Both the position numbers and the translations under genes were made by a program. DNA of 55,769 nt from Rhodococcus yunnanensis NBRC 103083 (GTDB lineage: Bacteria > Actinomycetota > Actinomycetes > Mycobacteriales > Mycobacteriaceae). This document shows, in pieces, positions 51,547 to 55,769 of the stretch. Where the stretch lies: positions 1 through 55,769 of the forward strand of contig NZ_BCXH01000027.1 in NCBI RefSeq assembly GCF_001895005.1. The letters run 5' to 3'. Positions within the stretch are counted from its first letter, which is position 1. Every line of letters starts with the position of its first letter. The notes beneath the pieces were generated by a model that was not told the DNA's origin, ran no database searches, and worked only from the letters and a program-made list of their open reading frames with translations.

Positions 51547-54500
51547 GTGATATTCATCGGATCGGGTTCACTGCTCTGGCGGGCGGTTCGGTATGTCCTC
51601 GATGTGGGCGATACGGTCGACCTGGTCTTGCATCCGGCCGAGGACGTGCCGGCCTGGGCGTCGGACGTCGTTCATCGTGACGTCGTCGACCCGAACGATC
51701 ACGCAGCCGAAATCGCGGAAGCGACGACCGACGGGATCGTCTGGTCGATCGGCAACCCGTTCGTTCTACGCCAGCAGATTCTTCGGCTCGGACTTCGGAT
51801 CGTGAATGTGCACGGAGGGTTGCTTCCGCAACATCGAGGCATGCCTGTTCCTGTGTCGCTCTTCGCACTCCTGCGGGGAGAGAGGGAATTCGGCGTCACA
51901 CTGCACACGATCGATGCGGGCATCGACACCGGTGAGACCCTCGCGGTACGCAGATTCGACATCGCGCCTGGAACGACCCTCGAAGGCCTCGTGCTCGACG
52001 TCAGCGAATCCTGTGCGCTGCTGTTCGAGTCGGAGTTCCGGAACATCGTCGATGACAAGCCCATGGCGAAGGATCTCGACGAGGAGAGTCGGGATGTCGG
52101 TACACCGGCATACTTCGGCATCCGTCAGCTTCCCGAGTTGGCCGACTTCATCGGTACCGAACAGTTCGGCCGAGCAACCGATCTCGGGACGTTGCGCGAT
52201 GCATATGCCTGGTATCAGGTCGTCTTCGACCGTGTGCATGCCGATGTCGCTCTCGACGTGGAACCGGAGGCCGTGCGCCTCGGCGTCGCTCGTACCATCG
52301 CCGACCTCGGCTACTGGGAGAAGACACTGGCACGGGTGTCGGACACGCAGACAGCGAAGGTCCGTCCAGGATCGGGCACCGTCCGATTGCCACGCCGGAC
52401 GGACGGACCGATCGACACCTCGGCCTTCCTCGGAAGTCTGTGCTCGGTGGTCCTCCATGCGTGTGGCGATTCGGCTGTGACAGCTGCGGTTTCCGTCGAC
52501 GTGCACGATTTCACCGGTTCGAGCGGATCGGTGGTGCTGGAACCGTACGGCTTCACCGACGAGGAACTCGGGATAGCGGTGTTGACTCAGATCGACGCGT
52601 CCGCCGAGCACTGCGGCCTGACTCGGTCGGATGTCCACCGGGCGACCGGCACCGACATTCCGTGGATCGAGATCGGCCTGACCGACGATCGAGGCACGTC
52701 TTCCGTCCCTGAGCCGGCCGGAGAACTCGACGGGCGCCCCACAGCGGTATGGGTGTCGGCATCGATCGGCGAGGAGGACATCACCGTCCGCTACGAGGTC
52801 CGCCGCCACGACGAAGGTCCCAACGACATCGACCTGGGTGTCGCACTCGCGGCAGCGGCCGTGCCGTCGTCGTCGTGGATCCGCGGGGATGCCGCCGGTG
52901 AGTTCTCGGAACTGACAGTGCGATTCGAAGCGTTCGATGCGGTGCTGCCTGTGGATCTGCATTTCGCGGCGATCGACGCTGTACGCGATGACCGCCAGCG
53001 ATGGACGGTGTCCTCGGAAGACGGACGCACCCACGATATCGGCGGTCACGGTACTTCGACCGAGCCGTGGTCGCTGCACATCGGCACGAACCTCGCCGGC
53101 CCGGTGGGAAGCGGCATTGCCCTCGGACTTGGGTCGGCCGACATCGCCGTGGGCTACTCGTCGGAACTGGACGAATCGTACGTCACCGACCTCGTGAACC
53201 GGATCCTCTTCGGCGCGGTGGTCCGCGCGGTCGGCATCCGGTCGACGTCCGAGGAGACTCAGGACTTCCGCGAGACCGTCGAAGCGCTCGTACTCGCACC
53301 GAGCCCGGTGGATTTCTCGGCTGAGTTCGAAGAGCCGGTGTTCACACCGCGCACGTACCGATTCGGAATCGCTTCGCGCGACGAGGCAGTACATCTGGTG
53401 CGGGCGTACGTCGTGGCAGCAGCGAGTCTCGGTTACCTGTCCGGCAGCGGTCCGGGCGCGACACTCGGCGCAGCAGACATCGTTGCCCGTGCCCTGTCGG
53501 CGGCAGGTGGCTCGGGCGCCGCGAGTGCCGTTGTGCCGGTCGCCGGAGTTCTGCGGTACGCACCTTCCGGATCGTCTCTCGACGTCACCACGGGCCCTGG
53601 AATCGACGATACCGGCTTCGACGTTCTCGTCGCCTCCATCAGAGAGACAGCTCGACGTCCGAGCGCGACAACAGCACGATTCGACGTCGGTGACCCGGTG
53701 GCGCTCCGCACTCGGCTGTCGGCCAGAGCGCAGGGCGAGGAAATCCTTGCGGACCCTTACTGGTTCGAGTTCGCCGAGGACCACTCGGGGATCGACTCGA
53801 TTCAGTTCGAACTCGGCGCACCGACCAGCTGGAGCACCGGGCCCGTACGCACGGAGAGATCCGTCGACGCGGTCGTGGGCATCGTCGTCGACTGGCTCAC
53901 GCAGTTCGCCGGCGAGAGTGCCGACCTCGGTGACGGCGCGGCAATACTGATCCAGCAGTCGACTCGGCCCGCCGAAACTGGTTCGTTCCCAGGCTCGTTC
54001 GCGCACCGGTACCCGGTGTTCGTCGGTCGTGACGACCGGCCGGAACCGGGAGCGTCGTATGCCGAGTGGTTCGCTGCGCTCGGACCGGAGGCAGGCAGCG
54101 CCGATTACCAGCTCCTCGAGAATATCTCGGCCGCGACAAGGGGAGTCTTCGACGAGCTTCCTGATCCGGTGGGCCTTGTCGTCGTCGACGAATATTCGTC
54201 GACGTGGCCGGGCACTGCCCGGGCGTTAGTGAGCGATGTCCCACTCGTCGTGCAACTTACTTACCTGCGCGCGGCCGGTGGGCGCGAGTTCGCGCTGTGT
54301 GAGCTGACGGTGTCGTCGACGATCGGACAGATCGACCCGGACCACTTGGCAGCGTCGATCACAGGACTCGGCAATCCAGGGGACACTCTGGCGCGGGTTC
54401 CGTCCCTCGTGCTGCCGGTCGAGTTCATCGAACCGGCCACAACCGAAATCGACCTTGTGGCCGCGACCGAGTTGCGACTTGGACGGCTCATTCGTGAAGT

Positions 54501-55769
54501 GTGGCCGGTATCGCCACTCCAGGAAGGCTTCTACTTCCATTTCCGCATGGCCAACGAGTCCGGCGTCGCCGACATGTACTGCTCGCAGGCGACGACCCGA
54601 CTGCGCGGTGCTCTCGACCGAGAGCGGTTGCGGCTCGCCTTCGGTGAGTTGCTGACGCGAAACCCCAATCTCACAGCAGGATTCACCGATGTCGACGATC
54701 GGATCCTGCAATTCGTCCCCGATCGATTCGAGCTTCCGTTCGAGGTGTTCGAGGTCGACGAAGTTCGCTCCCGTGGAGTGGACGCGATACTGGAGGAGCT
54801 GTCGGGTGCGCCGTTCTTCGCCGAGTCCCCGCCGCTGATCCGATTGGCCGTGCTCGTCGAACCGGGCGGTTACGCCACGCTCGCACTCACCTACGAGCAC
54901 ATCGTCATCGACGGGTGGTCACTCGGACTGTTGTGGTCGGAGTTGTTCGCACTGTATACGGGCGAGCGCGTCGGACCGGCCGTGTCGTACTGGCGATACC
55001 TCGAATGGCTGGGCAACCGCGATGCGGCCCATGCGCTCGCCGAATGGAAGTCGTATCTCACCACGGACGCGTCACCGACGCTGTTCGATGCGGACGCCGA
55101 CGCGGAACGGAACAGCGTTGCCCCCGCGGCCGATCACTTGTCCTACGTGCAAGGACAGCCAGCGCGCGATCTGAACGGCGCAGCGCAGCGAGCCGGGGTG
55201 ACGATCGGCTCGTTTCTTCAGTTCGGATGGGGCCTGTATCTCGGCCGCACACTCGGCTTCTCGAAGGCAATCTTCGGAACGACCGTCTCCGGACGTCCCG
55301 CCGACGTCGCAGGTAGCGACCGCATCATCGGGCTGTTGTTCAACACGGTTCCTGTAGTCGTCGACATCGACTCCGGCTCGACTGTCGGAGCGAGTCTGAC
55401 GCGGTTCCAGCTGCGCTCGGCGTCCGTGGCCGACGAGTTCTACATCGGGCTGGCGCAGATCCAGCGCGAGGTAGGCCTCTCGCAGTTGTTCGACACGCTG
55501 TTCATCATCCAGAACCACGGCACCGACGGTGAGGACGGAGGAACCCGACTCGGCGACGACATCGAGATCGTCGACGGCGACCTGCACGACTCGACCTATT
55601 ATCCACTCTCGTTCGCCGTCTATCCGGGGCCCGACGGAATACGCGTGCGGTGCTCGTACCGAACCGACATGGTCACCGAGGACGAGGTGGCCAGGATCGT
55701 CGAACGGTTGACAGGTGTGTGGGCGCAGATGGCCGATGATCTGGATCGCACGATCGGATCCATCGCCTG
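51547..55769 (+). CDS. Siderophore NRPS with N-terminal formyltransferase domain (3' partial)
   Basis: 1407 residues are visible and the frame is open at the window end. Start GTG 51547: GGAGG at 51534-51538 gives 8-bp spacing; ATG 51532 is out of frame. Residues 1-190 are a methionyl-tRNA-formyltransferase-like domain with catalytic Asn87 and His89 (IVNVHGGLLPQHRG) and Asp123 (TIDAGIDTGE). Residues about 978-1405 are a condensation domain: VWPVSPLQEGFYFHF, EHIVIDGWSLG (His1118, Asp1122) and FGTTVSGRPADV. The roughly 780 residues between them contain no adenylation core (SGTTGxPKG type) or carrier-protein GGxS motif, and look like worn condensation/epimerisation halves. Role inferred: formylation and assembly of N5-hydroxyornithine-containing siderophore. 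Confidence 0.85.
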   Translation, partial: MIFIGSGSLLWRAVRYVLDVGDTVDLVLHPAEDVPAWASDVVHRDVVDPNDHAAEIAEATTDGIVWSIGNPFVLRQQILRLGLRIVNVHGGLLPQHRGMPVPVSLFALLRGEREFGVTLHTIDAGIDTGETLAVRRFDIAPGTTLEGLVLDVSESCALLFESEFRNIVDDKPMAKDLDEESRDVGTPAYFGIRQLPELADFIGTEQFGRATDLGTLRDAYAWYQVVFDRVHADVALDVEPEAVRLGVARTIADLGYWEKTLARVSDTQTAKVRPGSGTVRLPRRTDGPIDTSAFLGSLCSVVLHACGDSAVTAAVSVDVHDFTGSSGSVVLEPYGFTDEELGIAVLTQIDASAEHCGLTRSDVHRATGTDIPWIEIGLTDDRGTSSVPEPAGELDGRPTAVWVSASIGEEDITVRYEVRRHDEGPNDIDLGVALAAAAVPSSSWIRGDAAGEFSELTVRFEAFDAVLPVDLHFAAIDAVRDDRQRWTVSSEDGRTHDIGGHGTSTEPWSLHIGTNLAGPVGSGIALGLGSADIAVGYSSELDESYVTDLVNRILFGAVVRAVGIRSTSEETQDFRETVEALVLAPSPVDFSAEFEEPVFTPRTYRFGIASRDEAVHLVRAYVVAAASLGYLSGSGPGATLGAADIVARALSAAGGSGAASAVVPVAGVLRYAPSGSSLDVTTGPGIDDTGFDVLVASIRETARRPSATTARFDVGDPVALRTRLSARAQGEEILADPYWFEFAEDHSGIDSIQFELGAPTSWSTGPVRTERSVDAVVGIVVDWLTQFAGESADLGDGAAILIQQSTRPAETGSFPGSFAHRYPVFVGRDDRPEPGASYAEWFAALGPEAGSADYQLLENISAATRGVFDELPDPVGLVVVDEYSSTWPGTARALVSDVPLVVQLTYLRAAGGREFALCELTVSSTIGQIDPDHLAASITGLGNPGDTLARVPSLVLPVEFIEPATTEIDLVAATELRLGRLIREVWPVSPLQEGFYFHFRMANESGVADMYCSQATTRLRGALDRERLRLAFGELLTRNPNLTAGFTDVDDRILQFVPDRFELPFEVFEVDEVRSRGVDAILEELSGAPFFAESPPLIRLAVLVEPGGYATLALTYEHIVIDGWSLGLLWSELFALYTGERVGPAVSYWRYLEWLGNRDAAHALAEWKSYLTTDASPTLFDADADAERNSVAPAADHLSYVQGQPARDLNGAAQRAGVTIGSFLQFGWGLYLGRTLGFSKAIFGTTVSGRPADVAGSDRIIGLLFNTVPVVVDIDSGSTVGASLTRFQLRSASVADEFYIGLAQIQREVGLSQLFDTLFIIQNHGTDGEDGGTRLGDDIEIVDGDLHDSTYYPLSFAVYPGPDGIRVRCSYRTDMVTEDEVARIVERLTGVWAQMADDLDRTIGSIA

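Noticed and set aside
51766..54006. A 746-codon open frame on the minus strand
   Set aside because: It is antisense to the NRPS gene, has no domain similarity and results from GC-biased third positions of the real gene.

Overview
The window reads as a chromosome segment of a high-GC, mycolic-acid-type actinobacterium, most likely Rhodococcus or a close relative in the Nocardiaceae. Supporting signs are a PhoP/PhoR pair that looks very like the mycobacterial one, the divergent pruC / pruA-pruB proline locus, IdeR/DmdR-type iron boxes, a DUF222/HNH protein of the 13E12 type, frequent GTG starts and 4-base GTGA/ATGA gene overlaps. No rRNA, tRNA, CRISPR array or intact insertion sequence was seen.

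Layout. 1-1.6 kb: 3' part of a DUF222-HNH protein. 1.7-5.9 kb: proline catabolism (PruB, PruA) with the divergent PucR-type regulator. 5.8-7.7 kb: a TetR regulator divergent from an acyl-CoA dehydrogenase. 7.7-16.5 kb: a LacI-type regulator facing a compact operon (type III CoA-transferase, MHS-family permease, MaoC-aldehyde dehydrogenase fusion, signal-less solute-binding-like protein, FAH-family enzyme, probably a dienelactone hydrolase). It looks like a catabolic locus for an unidentified sugar acid or organic acid. 16.4-17.6 kb: a protein with eleven decapeptide repeats, then a guanidinium exporter under a guanidine-III riboswitch. 17.6-25.5 kb: phoPR, an MFS drug exporter with an HxlR regulator, a HIT protein, and a GT2-GtrA / GT39 glycosyltransferase pair. 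25.4-28.2 kb: a decayed ACP-like remnant, an HxlR thiol-switch candidate divergent from an azoreductase, a quinone-oxidoreductase remnant and an MFS transporter. 28.3-35.2 kb: purD, an aminotransferase, threonine aldolase, a TetR regulator, purB, a HAD phosphatase and a HIT protein.

35.3-55.8 kb is an iron/siderophore island. It holds an asymmetric heterodimeric ABC exporter, a FecCD-type ferric-siderophore importer (two permeases and an ATPase) and 2,3-dihydroxybenzoate genes (isochorismate synthase, DHB dehydrogenase, DHB-AMP ligase). These are followed by an ornithine N5-hydroxylase, a second paralogous asymmetric ABC exporter, an aspartate decarboxylase (PanD) and the start of an NRPS with an N-terminal formyltransferase domain, which runs off the window. 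Four matches to the 19-bp iron box lie in front of the importer, between the DHB and hydroxylase genes, before panD and before the NRPS. Together the genes suggest a mixed catecholate-hydroxamate siderophore built from DHB and N5-formyl-N5-hydroxyornithine, possibly with beta-alanine. Isochorismatase/aryl carrier protein and a siderophore-binding lipoprotein are not in the window.
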